From Cedecea davisae DSM 4568 (GTDB lineage: Bacteria; Pseudomonadota; Gammaproteobacteria; Enterobacterales; Enterobacteriaceae): DNA of 64,000 bases. This document shows, piece after piece, positions 17,259 through 26,440 of this stretch (position 1 is its first letter; each line of letters begins with the position of its first letter). The stretch lies in NCBI RefSeq assembly GCF_000412335.2, contig NZ_KE161030.1, positions 2,198,328 through 2,262,327 of the forward strand, written 5' to 3'. The translations under genes were made by a program, and so were the position numbers. The notes under the pieces were generated by a model that worked only from the letters and a program-made list of their open reading frames with translations, was not told the origin of the DNA and ran no database searches.

Positions 17259-18059
17259 TTAACGTCCGAGATAAACTTCGATGACCTGCTCGTTAGCCTG
17301 CACCTCGCGCAGAGATCCTTCCGCCAGCACCTGCCCCTGATGCAACACCGTTACATGGTCGGCGATGGTTTCCACAAAGCCCATATCGTGTTCGACCACC
17401 ATCAACGAGTGTTTTCCCGCCAGGGCGCGAAACAGCTCGGCGGTATATTCGGTTTCCGCATCGGTCATGCCCGCAGCGGGTTCGTCCAGCAACAGCAAAT
17501 GCGGCTCCTGCACCAGCAGCATGCCGATTTCGAGAAACTGTTTTTGCCCGTGCGACAGCAGCCCGGCCCGGCGTTGCCGCTCGCCCGAAAGCCGCAGCGT
17601 AGTGAGCATCTCGTCGATGCGATCCCGCTGGTCGCTATTCAGCTTTGCCTTAAGGCTGGCCCACACGGATTTATTGCCTTTCTGGGCAATCTCCAGATTT
17701 TCAAATACCGTCAGCGCCTCAAACACCGTGGGTTTCTGAAACTTGCGGCCAATTCCGCGCCTTGCAATCTCACCCGGCTCAAGGCGCAGCAAATCGATTG
17801 ACTGGTCGTAAAATGCGCGTCCGCTCTGCGGCTTTGTTTTGCCGGTAATCACGTCCATCAGGGTCGTTTTTCCCGCGCCGTTGGGGCCAATAACGCAGCG
17901 CAGTTCGCCGACGCCAATCTTTAAAGACAGATTGGTGAGCGCCTGGAAACCATCAAAATTGACGTTAATATTCTCAAGATCAAGCACCGGATCGGTTTGC
18001 TCCCGGAAGCGGTCGGTTGGGTGCTGGCGGGTGAATAGCGGTTCAGCAGGCTGCATCAC
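17259..18059 (-). CDS. urtD: Urea ABC transporter ATPase UrtD
   Basis: This 266-residue LivG-type ATPase has Walker A GPNGAGKTTLMDVITGKTKP, the signature motif replaced by LLSHGQKQFLEIGMLL, Walker B LLLLDEPAAGMTDAE and the switch histidine in MVVEHDMGFVE. The LSHGQ signature is characteristic of UrtD rather than generic LivG. Its start overlaps the urtC stop by four bases, indicating translational coupling. Confidence 0.9.
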   Translation of the reverse strand: MMQPAEPLFTRQHPTDRFREQTDPVLDLENINVNFDGFQALTNLSLKIGVGELRCVIGPNGAGKTTLMDVITGKTKPQSGRAFYDQSIDLLRLEPGEIARRGIGRKFQKPTVFEALTVFENLEIAQKGNKSVWASLKAKLNSDQRDRIDEMLTTLRLSGERQRRAGLLSHGQKQFLEIGMLLVQEPHLLLLDEPAAGMTDAETEYTAELFRALAGKHSLMVVEHDMGFVETIADHVTVLHQGQVLAEGSLREVQANEQVIEVYLGR

Positions 18060-19129
18060 TTCTCTCCTTTGCGCAGCAGGCCAATTACCCCGCGCGGTAA
18101 AAACAGCGTCACCAGAATGAAAATCAGCCCGAGAAACAGCTGCCAGTATTCCGGCACGGCTACGGTAAAATAGCTTTTCGCCCCGTTAACCAGCCCGGCC
18201 CCCAGAACCGGGCCAATCAGCGTGCCGCGTCCGCCCAGGGCCACCCAGATAGCCGCCTCAATAGAGTTAGTCGGCGACATTTCGCCGGGGTTGATGATGC
18301 CGACCTGCGGCACGTACAGCGCTCCGGCCAGGCCGCACAGCACGGCGGAAAGCGTCCAGACCAGCAGCTTGAATCCGCGCGGATCGTAGCCGCAGTAAAT
18401 CAGCCGGTTTTCCGCATCGCGCACCGCGGTCAGCACCCGGCCAAACTTGCTGCGGGCAAGCGCAAAACCAATGCCCAGACTTGCAACCAGCAGCAGCACC
18501 GTAGCGACAAACAGCCCGATGCGTGTGCCGGTGGCAGTAACCGACATACCGAGCAGCGTGGTAAAGCCGGTAAAACCGTTGTTGCCGCCAAAGCCGGTTT
18601 CGTTACGAAAGAACAGCAGCATTCCCGCGTAGGTCAGCGCCTGGGTCATTATCGAAAAATAGACGCCTTTAATTTTTGAGCGGAAAGCGAAGAAGCCAAA
18701 CAGCAGCGCCAGCAGCCCCGGCACCGCCACTATCAGCACCAGCGCCCAGGCAAAATGCTGAGTGCCCCACCAGTACCACGGCAGCTCGCTCCACGAGAGA
18801 AAAGACATAAAACCCGGCAGCCCGTCGCCCGCGGCCTGGCGCATCAGATACATGCCCATTGCATAACCGCCGAGGGCAAAAAACAGCCCGTGACCGAGCG
18901 ACAGCAGCCCGGCATAGCCCCATACCAGGTCCAGCGCCACGGCAACGGTTGCATAGCAGAGGATCTTGCCGATAAGCGTCATAGTGTAGGTTGACAGGCT
19001 CAGAGGGCTCCCCGCAGGCAGCAGGGTAAGAAACGGCAGCGTCAGCATCAGAGCAACCAGCAGCGCCCCCAGAACCAAAGTGGCGCGCGGAGCTTTACGG
19101 CTCAGCGTTAAAGTCAGCGGCATGCTCAT
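18056..19129 (-). CDS. urtC: Urea ABC transporter permease UrtC
   Basis: This 357-residue LivM-type inner-membrane permease has about ten hydrophobic helices. Landmarks are WGYAGLLSLGHGLFFALGGYAMGMYLM and YVPQVGIINPGEMSPTNSIEAAIWVALGGRGTL, family hallmarks of UrtC. It forms the translocation path with UrtB. It overlaps urtB by one base (TGATG-type junction) and urtD by four. Confidence 0.92.
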   Translation of the reverse strand: MSMPLTLTLSRKAPRATLVLGALLVALMLTLPFLTLLPAGSPLSLSTYTMTLIGKILCYATVAVALDLVWGYAGLLSLGHGLFFALGGYAMGMYLMRQAAGDGLPGFMSFLSWSELPWYWWGTQHFAWALVLIVAVPGLLALLFGFFAFRSKIKGVYFSIMTQALTYAGMLLFFRNETGFGGNNGFTGFTTLLGMSVTATGTRIGLFVATVLLLVASLGIGFALARSKFGRVLTAVRDAENRLIYCGYDPRGFKLLVWTLSAVLCGLAGALYVPQVGIINPGEMSPTNSIEAAIWVALGGRGTLIGPVLGAGLVNGAKSYFTVAVPEYWQLFLGLIFILVTLFLPRGVIGLLRKGEK

Positions 19130-20700
19130 CAGTCAATTACCCTCCCTTTCAGCGCAAACAGCCCTTGCGGACGTTTCTGAATAAACAACACAATCAGCAC
19201 CAGGATAATGATTTTCCCCAGCACCGCGCCCGTCTGCGGCTCGAGGATTTTATTAAAGATACCGAGGCCGAAAGCCGCAGCCACGCTGCCCGCCAGTTGT
19301 CCGACGCCGCCCAGCACTACCACCAGGAAGGAGTCGATGATGTAGCCCTGGCCAAGCTCCGGCCCGACGTTACCAAGCTGGGAAAGCGCGACCCCGCCCA
19401 GGCCGGCAATGCCCGACCCGAGGCCAAAGGCCAGCATATCCACACGCCCGGTAGAAACGCCGCAGCAGGCGGCCATCGTCCTGTTTTGCGTGACCGCACG
19501 CACGTTCATCCCGAGGCGGGTTTTATTCAGCAGCAGCCAGGTAAACAGCAGCACCAGCAGCACAAACCCCAGCACCGCCAACCGGTTCCACGGCAGAATC
19601 AAATTCGGCAGAACCTGTAGCCCACCGGAGAGCCACGCGGGGTTCGCCACCTCAACGTTTTGCGCGCCGAACGCCATACGCACAATCTGGATAAGCATCA
19701 GGCTTATGCCCCACGTCGCCAACAGCGTCTCAAGCGGGCGGCCATAAAGGTGGCGGATAACGCTGCGCTCAAGCGCCATGCCAATCCCTGCGGTCACGAC
19801 AAAAGCAACCGGCAGCGCGACCAGGGGGTAAATCGCCAGCCATGAAGGGGCGAACTGCTGGAAGCCAGCCTGCACCAGCCAGGCCGAGTAGGCCCCGAGC
19901 ATCAGCATCTCGCCGTGCGCCATGTTGATGACCCCGAGCAGGCCGTAGGTGATGGCCAGGCCAAGCGCCGCCAGCAGCAATATCGAGCCAAGTGACAGGC
20001 CCATAAACGCCTGGCCCAGAATCTCGCCCAGCCACTGCCGGTGCTCAATCTTGCGCAGCCCGTCGATGGCGGCCTGGCGTACAGCAGCATCCGGCTCGCC
20101 TGCGGCATCGCTTAAGGGTTTGAGTACTGCCTCGGTGTCCGGGTCAGCCGAGTGGCTCAACAGCGTCACAGCAGCCAGGCGCTCGGACGCCTGCGGGCTG
20201 GCAAGCTCAAGCCTCGCAATGGCGGCCTCCAGCGCTCCGCGAACGGCATCGTCTTTTTCCATGCCCAGCCTTTGCTGCAATACGGGCAGCAGTTCAGGCG
20301 CGGCGTCTTTCTGCAACGCTCTGGCAGCGCTCAATCTTATGGTGACGTTGTCACTTAGCAGCTGATGGCTGGCAAGCGCCCCCGCCGCCAGAACGCGTAA
20401 TCTGTTGGTCAGGCGCAGCTTTTTAGTTTCGCCCTGCGGCACGGCCTCCTGCCCAAGCGGAGCTAATCCGCTGCTGGTCTGGTTAAACGCGCTATGCCCG
20501 TCGGTAACCAATGTCTCCTGCTGCAAAGCGTTTAGCAGCGGCAGGCGAGCCGGATCGGGCTTAACCGCCCAGGCCTGCAACAGCCCGGCCTGCTGGCTGC
20601 GGTTAGCCGCCGCAAATGTCTCTGCATCACCGGCAGCGACAAGCCCCGGCAGCAGCGCGGCCACAACCAGCAGCAGCCGGGCCAGTGTTGCTAATGTCAT
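19129..20700 (-). CDS. urtB: Urea ABC transporter permease UrtB with periplasmic extension
   Basis: This 523-residue protein has a signal sequence (about residues 1-23), then roughly 200 residues of Ala-rich helical repeats that are HEAT-like. The LivH-type permease follows from about residue 225 (INMAHGEMLMLGAYSAWLVQ, and LGNVGPELGQGYIIDSFLVVVLGGVGQLAGS). The long N-terminal extension is normal for proteobacterial UrtB and is expected outside the membrane. It lies 121 bp after urtA, with a palindromic repeat in the gap. Confidence 0.9.
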   Translation of the reverse strand: MTLATLARLLLVVAALLPGLVAAGDAETFAAANRSQQAGLLQAWAVKPDPARLPLLNALQQETLVTDGHSAFNQTSSGLAPLGQEAVPQGETKKLRLTNRLRVLAAGALASHQLLSDNVTIRLSAARALQKDAAPELLPVLQQRLGMEKDDAVRGALEAAIARLELASPQASERLAAVTLLSHSADPDTEAVLKPLSDAAGEPDAAVRQAAIDGLRKIEHRQWLGEILGQAFMGLSLGSILLLAALGLAITYGLLGVINMAHGEMLMLGAYSAWLVQAGFQQFAPSWLAIYPLVALPVAFVVTAGIGMALERSVIRHLYGRPLETLLATWGISLMLIQIVRMAFGAQNVEVANPAWLSGGLQVLPNLILPWNRLAVLGFVLLVLLFTWLLLNKTRLGMNVRAVTQNRTMAACCGVSTGRVDMLAFGLGSGIAGLGGVALSQLGNVGPELGQGYIIDSFLVVVLGGVGQLAGSVAAAFGLGIFNKILEPQTGAVLGKIIILVLIVLFIQKRPQGLFALKGRVID

Positions 20701-20730
20701 GGCTTTCTCCTGTTTGATTTCATCCTGTTG

Positions 20731-20816
20731 CCCCTCACCCTAACCCTCTCCCCGGAGGGGCGAGGGAATAAAGGATTTCCCCCTCTCCCTCCCAGGGAGA
20801 GGGCCGGGCTGAGGGT
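20731..20816. repeat. Extragenic palindromic repeat between urtA and urtB
   Basis: The outer arms CCCTCACCCTAACCCTCTCCC and GGGAGAGGGCCGGGCTGAGGG pair imperfectly, with a second internal hairpin near GGAGGGGCGAGGG and CCCTCTCCC. The CCCTCTCCC/GGGAGAGGG core is typical of dispersed enterobacterial extragenic repeats. Inside an operon, such elements usually stabilise upstream mRNA or lower downstream expression. Confidence 0.75.
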
Positions 20817-20821
20817 AAAAA

Positions 20822-22093
20822 TCAGTTACTGGCGGTCTTCACCGGTAGATCCGATTTCTTATCATTTCCCGGAATAAAAGGACTCCACGGCTGGGCGCGA
20901 ACCGGCTTGTCGGTCTGCCAGACCACGTTGAACTGGCCGTTGCCTTCGATCTCACCGATCATCACCGGCTTATGCAGATGGTGGTTGGTAGCGTCCATTG
21001 TCAGAGTAAAACCGGACGGAGCCTTAAACGTCTGTCCGGCCATGGCGGCACGGACTTTATCCACGTCGGTGGTTCCCGCCTTTTCAACGGCCTGCGCCCA
21101 CATATGGATGCCAACCCAGGTCGCTTCCATCGGGTCGTTGGTCACAACGGTTCCGGCGTTCGGCAAATTGTGGGCTTTGGCATAGGCCTTCCACTCGCTG
21201 ACAAACTGTTTATTGGTTGGGTTATCAACGGACTCGAAGTAGTTCCAGGCCGCAAGATTGCCCACCAGTGGTTTGGTGTCGATGCCGCGTAACTCCTCTT
21301 CGCCCACCGAGAAGGCCACAACCGGCACGTCGGTCGCCTTCAGCCCCTGGTTAGCCAGCTCTTTGTAGAAAGGCACGTTAGAGTCGCCGTTGATGGTGGA
21401 GATAACCGCCGTTTTGCCGCCCGCTGAGAACTTCTTGATATTGGCAACAATGGTCTGGTAATCGCTGTGGCCAAACGGGGTATAAACTTCTTCGATATCT
21501 TTATCCTGAACGCCTTTAGAGTGCAGGAAAGCGCGCAGGATCTTATTGGTGGTGCGCGGATAAACGTAGTCGGTACCGAGCAGGAAGAAGCGTTTTGCCG
21601 CCCCGCCGTCTTCACTCATCAGGTACTCCACGGCGGGAATGGCCTGCTGGTTTGGCGCCGCGCCGGTATAAAACACGTTCGGCGACATCTCCTCGCCTTC
21701 GTACTGCACCGGGTAGAACAGCAGGCCGTTCAGTTCCTCAAATACCGGCAGCACCGACTTGCGGGACACCGAGGTCCAGCAGCCGAAAACCACGGCTACT
21801 TTGTCCTGGCTCAACAGCTGGCGAGCCTTCTCGGCAAACAGCGGCCAGTTGGATGCCGGGTCAACCACTACCGGCTCAAGCTTTTTCCCCAGTACGCCGC
21901 CCTTCGCGTTGATATCGTCGATGCTCATCAGCGCCACGTCTTTTAGCGGCGTTTCGGAGATGGCCATCGTGCCCGACAGCGAGTGCATAATCCCGACCTT
22001 GATGGTGTCGGCGGCCTGAGCCGCAAAGGCCAGCCCAAAGCTGACAACCGAGGCGGACAGCGCGAAAGCTTTAACAAAGGTACGACGTTGCAT
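20822..22093 (-). CDS. urtA: Urea-binding protein UrtA
   Basis: This 423-residue periplasmic substrate-binding protein of the urea ABC importer belongs to the amide-binding (AmiC/LivK-like) fold. It starts MQRRTFVKAFALSASVVSF, a signal sequence with a twin-arginine-like RRTFVK motif, and the mature protein begins near ADTIKVGIMHSLSGTMAISE. GAPNQQAIPAVEYLM and GTDYVYPRTTNKI are UrtA hallmarks. The start is set by AGGGGAG; the longer frame overlapping gntR is rejected. It follows gntR by 32 bp. Confidence 0.92.
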   Translation of the reverse strand: MQRRTFVKAFALSASVVSFGLAFAAQAADTIKVGIMHSLSGTMAISETPLKDVALMSIDDINAKGGVLGKKLEPVVVDPASNWPLFAEKARQLLSQDKVAVVFGCWTSVSRKSVLPVFEELNGLLFYPVQYEGEEMSPNVFYTGAAPNQQAIPAVEYLMSEDGGAAKRFFLLGTDYVYPRTTNKILRAFLHSKGVQDKDIEEVYTPFGHSDYQTIVANIKKFSAGGKTAVISTINGDSNVPFYKELANQGLKATDVPVVAFSVGEEELRGIDTKPLVGNLAAWNYFESVDNPTNKQFVSEWKAYAKAHNLPNAGTVVTNDPMEATWVGIHMWAQAVEKAGTTDVDKVRAAMAGQTFKAPSGFTLTMDATNHHLHKPVMIGEIEGNGQFNVVWQTDKPVRAQPWSPFIPGNDKKSDLPVKTASN

Positions 22094-22125
22094 AAGTCTG
22101 ACTCCCCTAAAAGAAAAATAGATAG

Positions 22126-22806
22126 TTAGCCCAGCTTGAGCTGCCGGGCCTGGTGCAGCATATGAAGCGTTATCTGACGAACCTCTTTCTGACTGGCGGC
22201 GATATGGTCGTGTAGCCGGGTTTGTGCCTCCTGAAGGTTGCGGTCCCATACGGCGAGCAAAATCTGCCCGTGTTCTGCGTAAGTCGCGGTAACTCGAGGC
22301 TGGCGGGTAAAATCCAGCCTGCGCACAATGCGAATTTTTTCGGTGATTTCCCGGTGGATCCTCGCCATTTCCGGGTTGCCCGCCGAGGAAACCAGCGTCA
22401 TATGAAAAGCTTCATCGTGCGGCGCAACATTCATGCCCTCGTCGAGCTGCGGGCTGTCGAGCCAGAATTGTTTAAGCGCCTGCAACGGCTGCGGCCAGTC
22501 CGGCTCCGCCCGCAGGCATAAGCGCTTCACCGCCTCAAGCTCCAGCACGATGCGCAGGTCATAAAGTGACTCGAGACTTTCGAAATCCACCGCTTTGATC
22601 TGCCAGCCGCTACGGGGCTGCACATCGACATAGCCTTCCTGTTGTAGGGCATAGAGCGCCTGGCGAACCGGCGTGCGGCTGGCGCTCATGCGGTCCGCAA
22701 TTTCGTTTTCGCTGAAGCGATCGCCCGGCAGCAGCTGGAAGTCGAAGATCTCCTGCTTTAGCTGCTGGTAAATGCGTTCGGCTACGGCTTCTGGTCGCTT
22801 TGGCAT
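22126..22806 (-). CDS. GntR-family (FCD-type) regulator in the urea operon
   Basis: This 226-residue regulator has an N-terminal winged helix (EIADRMSASRTPVRQALYALQQEGYVDV) and an all-helical FCD effector domain with likely metal-binding residues in the HDEAFHMTLV region. The start MPKRPEAV lies 4 bp after the urea carboxylase stop; a longer frame overlapping that gene is rejected. It sits inside the operon between the catabolic and transport genes. The simplest inference is control of the operon by urea or a product such as allophanate, in addition to the nitrogen control seen at the promoter. Confidence 0.85.
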   Translation of the reverse strand: MPKRPEAVAERIYQQLKQEIFDFQLLPGDRFSENEIADRMSASRTPVRQALYALQQEGYVDVQPRSGWQIKAVDFESLESLYDLRIVLELEAVKRLCLRAEPDWPQPLQALKQFWLDSPQLDEGMNVAPHDEAFHMTLVSSAGNPEMARIHREITEKIRIVRRLDFTRQPRVTATYAEHGQILLAVWDRNLQEAQTRLHDHIAASQKEVRQITLHMLHQARQLKLG

Positions 22807-22810
22807 AGGC

Positions 22811-25800
22811 TTACACCGCGTCCAGCCACAGCAGCGCATCTCCCGGCCCCACCGGTCGCCCCTGCTGGCACTGAATACGCACCACCTTGCCGTCGCACGG
22901 GGCGCTGACCAGCAGCTCCATTTTCATCGCCTCGACCACAATTAGCGGCTCGCCCTGCTTCACGCTCTGGCCCGGCTCCACAAGAATTTTCCAGACGTTG
23001 CCGTTCAGGTCAGCGCTAACCAGCTGCCCTTCCTGCTCTTCATCCGGCACTCCGGCGGCGAGCAGCGCGCTTTCAACCGCGGCGCTTTCCTGTTCCTTCC
23101 AGTGCGCGACTTCGCTGTGGAAGGCGGCCTGCTGGCGGCTGCGGAATGCGGCGATATCTTCTGCGTTGTCGGCAAGGAAGCGGCCGTATTCGGCGAAGTC
23201 GAACTCAACCTCTTCAATTTCAATCTGCGCTCGCCCCTCACGGAATGCGGTGCGCAAGCGGGTTAGCTCTTCTTCACTCACCGGGTAGAAACGCACCTGG
23301 TCGAAGAATTTCAGCAGCCACGGCTCGTCGCCAAACTGCTCGTTTTTGAGGAATTTGTTCCAGATAGGCAGCGTGCGCCCCACCAGTTGATAGCCGCCGG
23401 GCGAGTCCATGCCGTAGATGCACATATACATGCCGCCAATGCCCACCGTGCCTTCTGCCGTCCAGGTGCGTGCCGGGTTATATTTGGAGCTCAGCAGACG
23501 GTGGCGCGGGTCGAGCGGTACCGCGCAGGGTGCGCCGAGATATACGTCGCCCAGGCCCAGCACCAGATAGCTGGCGTCGAACAGGATCTGCTTCACCTCT
23601 TCGCGGCTTTGCAGCCCGTTAGTGCGCTGAATAAAATCGACGTTGTTTGGCAGCCAGGGCGCCTCCTCCCGCACCGTCTCCCGGTAACGTTCCACCGCAG
23701 CCAGCGTGGCGCTGTCTTCAAATGCCAGCGGAAGGTGAATCACGCGAGAAGGAATTTTCAGGCTGGTTACGTCGCCAAGCTGTTTTTCCAGACTCAAGAG
23801 CAGCGCCAGCAGCTGGCTCTGGGAAATTTGCTGGCCGTCATAGCGAATTTGCAGCGAACGCACGCCCGGAGACAGCTCTTCAATGCCCGTCTGTCCGGCC
23901 TGTTTAATCGCTTTCATCAGCAGGTAAATGCGCAGCCGCAGCGCCAGATCCAGCACGTTGTCGCCGTATTCAATCAGCAGATAGTTGTCTCCCGCCTGGC
24001 GATAAGTCACCGCAGGCAGCGCCCCTTCGGCGGCCAGTTGGGCAAGAATAGCGGCGCTGGTCGTCGCACCCGGCTCGATGGAAGGATGCAAGTCAGGCAA
24101 GGTGTTTACCGCACAGAGATGGTTGACGGCCACCTGCTGGGCAATTTCCAGCGACTGAGCGTGCTCAAAACTGATGGCGTGAAAACGAATCCGGTCGCCG
24201 GGCTTAACCTGCCCGACCTTCCACAGCTCGGCTTTGGCAATCGTAACCGGGCAAACAAAGCCGCCGAGGCTTGGCCCGTCTCGCGTGAGGATCACCGGAA
24301 AATCGCCGGTAAAGTTCACCGCGCCGATGGCATATTCGCAGTCGTGAACGTTAGACGGATGCAGCCCCGCCTCGCCGCCGTCGGCTCTCGTCCATTCGGG
24401 TTTTGGCCCCACCAGGCGCACGCCGAGACGGTTAGAGTTGTAGTGAACCTGCCATTCGGCGCTGAAGAAGGTTTCCATCGACTCAGGCGTGAAGAAGTCC
24501 GGCGCGCCGTGCGGCCCGTACAGCACGCCTATATCCCAGACATCGCCGTACTGCGGGATAAGCGCCGGTTCCGGGGCCTGCGGCAGGCCGATTGGCGCAG
24601 GCGTGGTGCAGGCCGGAAGACCGGGCTGCGAGATAGCCAGCACGTCCGCAATGCGCAGAGTGCGCCCGGCATGGCCGCCAAACTGCCCGAGGGCAAAGGT
24701 CGAACGGCTGCCGAGATAAACCGGCACGTCGAAACCGTTACGCACCGCCAGATAGGTGCGACACCCGCTGCTGGCGCGACCCAGCTTGAGAACCTGCCCG
24801 GCTTTAACCACCGTCGGCAGCCAGAAACTTACCGGCTGGTCGTCAAGCGTGGCCGGGCAAGGCGCGCCGGTGAGCGCAATTGTCGCCTCGCTGTGAAAGC
24901 GCAGCGTTGGCCCCTGCAACGTAAACTCCAGCCCGGCGGCGGAAGGATGGTTGCCGACGATACGGTTAGCCAGCCGGAAGGCATAATCGTCCATAGGCCC
25001 GGAAGGCGGCACGCCGATGTCCCAGTAGCCCAGGCGACCCGGGCTGTCCTGGATGCTGCTCCAGGTGCCTGGCTCCAGCACCTCAACGGCATGAGCCTGA
25101 TAACTCACGCTATCCAGCAGGCGCGTCCACATCACGCCCGCTTTAAACTCCGGCAGCTGAATAATCTGGCGCAGATAGTCGATATTGGTGGCAATGCCGT
25201 GCAGGCGGGTCGCCGCCAGAGCCGCGTTTAGTTTACTTAACGCCTGCTGGCGGTCTGCGCCGTGAACGATGATCTTGGCGATCATCGGATCGTAAAACGC
25301 GCTCACTTCGCTGCCGGTGCTGACCCAGCCGTCTACCCTGACATTCGGCGGGAAATACACTTCGCTCAAGACGCCAGGCGAGGGCTGGAAGTTTTTCAGC
25401 GCATCTTCCGCATAAATACGAACTTCGATGGCCGCGCCCTGAGGGGCTTCCGCCATTTTCTGCCAGTCCGGGGAGTTTCCCGCCGCCACGCGAAGCATGC
25501 ATTCAATAAGGTCAAGACCGGTTACACACTCGGTTACCGGGTGCTCAACCTGCAAGCGGGTATTCACTTCGAGGAAATAAAAAGCATCCCGGGCCGCATC
25601 GTAAATAAACTCCACCGTACCGGCGCTGCGGTAGTTGACCGATTCACCCAGCGCCACGGCAGCACGATGCATAGCCTCGCGGGTTGCCTGCGGCAAATTT
25701 GGCGCGGGCGTCTCTTCCACCACCTTCTGATTGCGGCGCTGTAGTGAGCAATCACGCTCGCCGAGCGCCACGACCTTCCCTTTACCATCGCCAAAAATTT

Positions 25801-26431
25801 GCACTTCAAGATGACGAGCCTTATCGACAAAGCGTTCGATAAACACGCCGTCATCGCTAAAGAATTGCGCGCCCATGCGCTTAACGCTTTCCCAGGCCTC
25901 AAGCAGCATTGCTTCGCTATCGCAGCGCGTAAGGCCGATACCCCCGCCGCCTGCCGTAGTTTTTAGCATCACCGGATAGCCAATTTTTGCCGCCGCCAGC
26001 TGCGCCTCTGCAAGCGATGTCAGCAGGCCGGTTCCCGGCGTCATGGGGACATCCACCCCGGAAGCCAGTTCACGGGCGCGGTGTTTCAGGCCAAAATCGC
26101 TTATTTGCTGCGCGGTTGGGCCGATAAAAACGATGCCAGCGGCCTCACAGGCTTCGGCAAACTCGGCCCGTTCTGAGAGAAAACCATACCCGGGGAAAAT
26201 CGCCTCCGCGCCGCTCTCTTTGGCAGCAGCCAGGATTTTGGCAATATTCAGATAAGTGTCGCCGGCTTTGTCTCCGCCCAGAGCAATCGCCATATCGGCG
26301 TCAATAACGTGCTGCGCGCTGGCGTCGGCGTCCGAATAAACGGCAATGCTGGCAATGCCCATTTTTTTCAGCGTGCGGATGGCACGGCAGGCAATTTCAC
26401 CGCGGTTGGCTATCAGTACCTTGCTAAACAT
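22811..26431 (-). CDS. uca: Biotin-dependent urea carboxylase
   Basis: This 1206-residue multidomain enzyme carboxylates urea to allophanate using ATP and bicarbonate. Its order is biotin carboxylase (about 1-450: IANRGEIACRAI, TAGGGGIGLTRC, EVNTRLQVEHPVTE), carboxyltransferase halves of KipA/KipI type (about 470-1040), and a C-terminal biotinyl domain with the biotinylated Lys in VEAMKMELLV. It precedes gntR by 4 bp and follows allophanate hydrolase by 9 bp. Some homologues are guanidine carboxylases; the absence of carboxyguanidine deiminase (DUF1989) genes and the presence of a urea importer favour urea. Confidence 0.9.
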   Translation of the reverse strand: MFSKVLIANRGEIACRAIRTLKKMGIASIAVYSDADASAQHVIDADMAIALGGDKAGDTYLNIAKILAAAKESGAEAIFPGYGFLSERAEFAEACEAAGIVFIGPTAQQISDFGLKHRARELASGVDVPMTPGTGLLTSLAEAQLAAAKIGYPVMLKTTAGGGGIGLTRCDSEAMLLEAWESVKRMGAQFFSDDGVFIERFVDKARHLEVQIFGDGKGKVVALGERDCSLQRRNQKVVEETPAPNLPQATREAMHRAAVALGESVNYRSAGTVEFIYDAARDAFYFLEVNTRLQVEHPVTECVTGLDLIECMLRVAAGNSPDWQKMAEAPQGAAIEVRIYAEDALKNFQPSPGVLSEVYFPPNVRVDGWVSTGSEVSAFYDPMIAKIIVHGADRQQALSKLNAALAATRLHGIATNIDYLRQIIQLPEFKAGVMWTRLLDSVSYQAHAVEVLEPGTWSSIQDSPGRLGYWDIGVPPSGPMDDYAFRLANRIVGNHPSAAGLEFTLQGPTLRFHSEATIALTGAPCPATLDDQPVSFWLPTVVKAGQVLKLGRASSGCRTYLAVRNGFDVPVYLGSRSTFALGQFGGHAGRTLRIADVLAISQPGLPACTTPAPIGLPQAPEPALIPQYGDVWDIGVLYGPHGAPDFFTPESMETFFSAEWQVHYNSNRLGVRLVGPKPEWTRADGGEAGLHPSNVHDCEYAIGAVNFTGDFPVILTRDGPSLGGFVCPVTIAKAELWKVGQVKPGDRIRFHAISFEHAQSLEIAQQVAVNHLCAVNTLPDLHPSIEPGATTSAAILAQLAAEGALPAVTYRQAGDNYLLIEYGDNVLDLALRLRIYLLMKAIKQAGQTGIEELSPGVRSLQIRYDGQQISQSQLLALLLSLEKQLGDVTSLKIPSRVIHLPLAFEDSATLAAVERYRETVREEAPWLPNNVDFIQRTNGLQSREEVKQILFDASYLVLGLGDVYLGAPCAVPLDPRHRLLSSKYNPARTWTAEGTVGIGGMYMCIYGMDSPGGYQLVGRTLPIWNKFLKNEQFGDEPWLLKFFDQVRFYPVSEEELTRLRTAFREGRAQIEIEEVEFDFAEYGRFLADNAEDIAAFRSRQQAAFHSEVAHWKEQESAAVESALLAAGVPDEEQEGQLVSADLNGNVWKILVEPGQSVKQGEPLIVVEAMKMELLVSAPCDGKVVRIQCQQGRPVGPGDALLWLDAV

Positions 26432-26440
26432 GTTCCCTCC

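Noticed and set aside
23387-25231. Long 614-codon open frame on the plus strand
   Set aside because: It is antisense to the urea carboxylase gene, whose domains and motifs are intact in the other frame. Its His/Arg/Gln-rich composition is typical of a GC-driven shadow.
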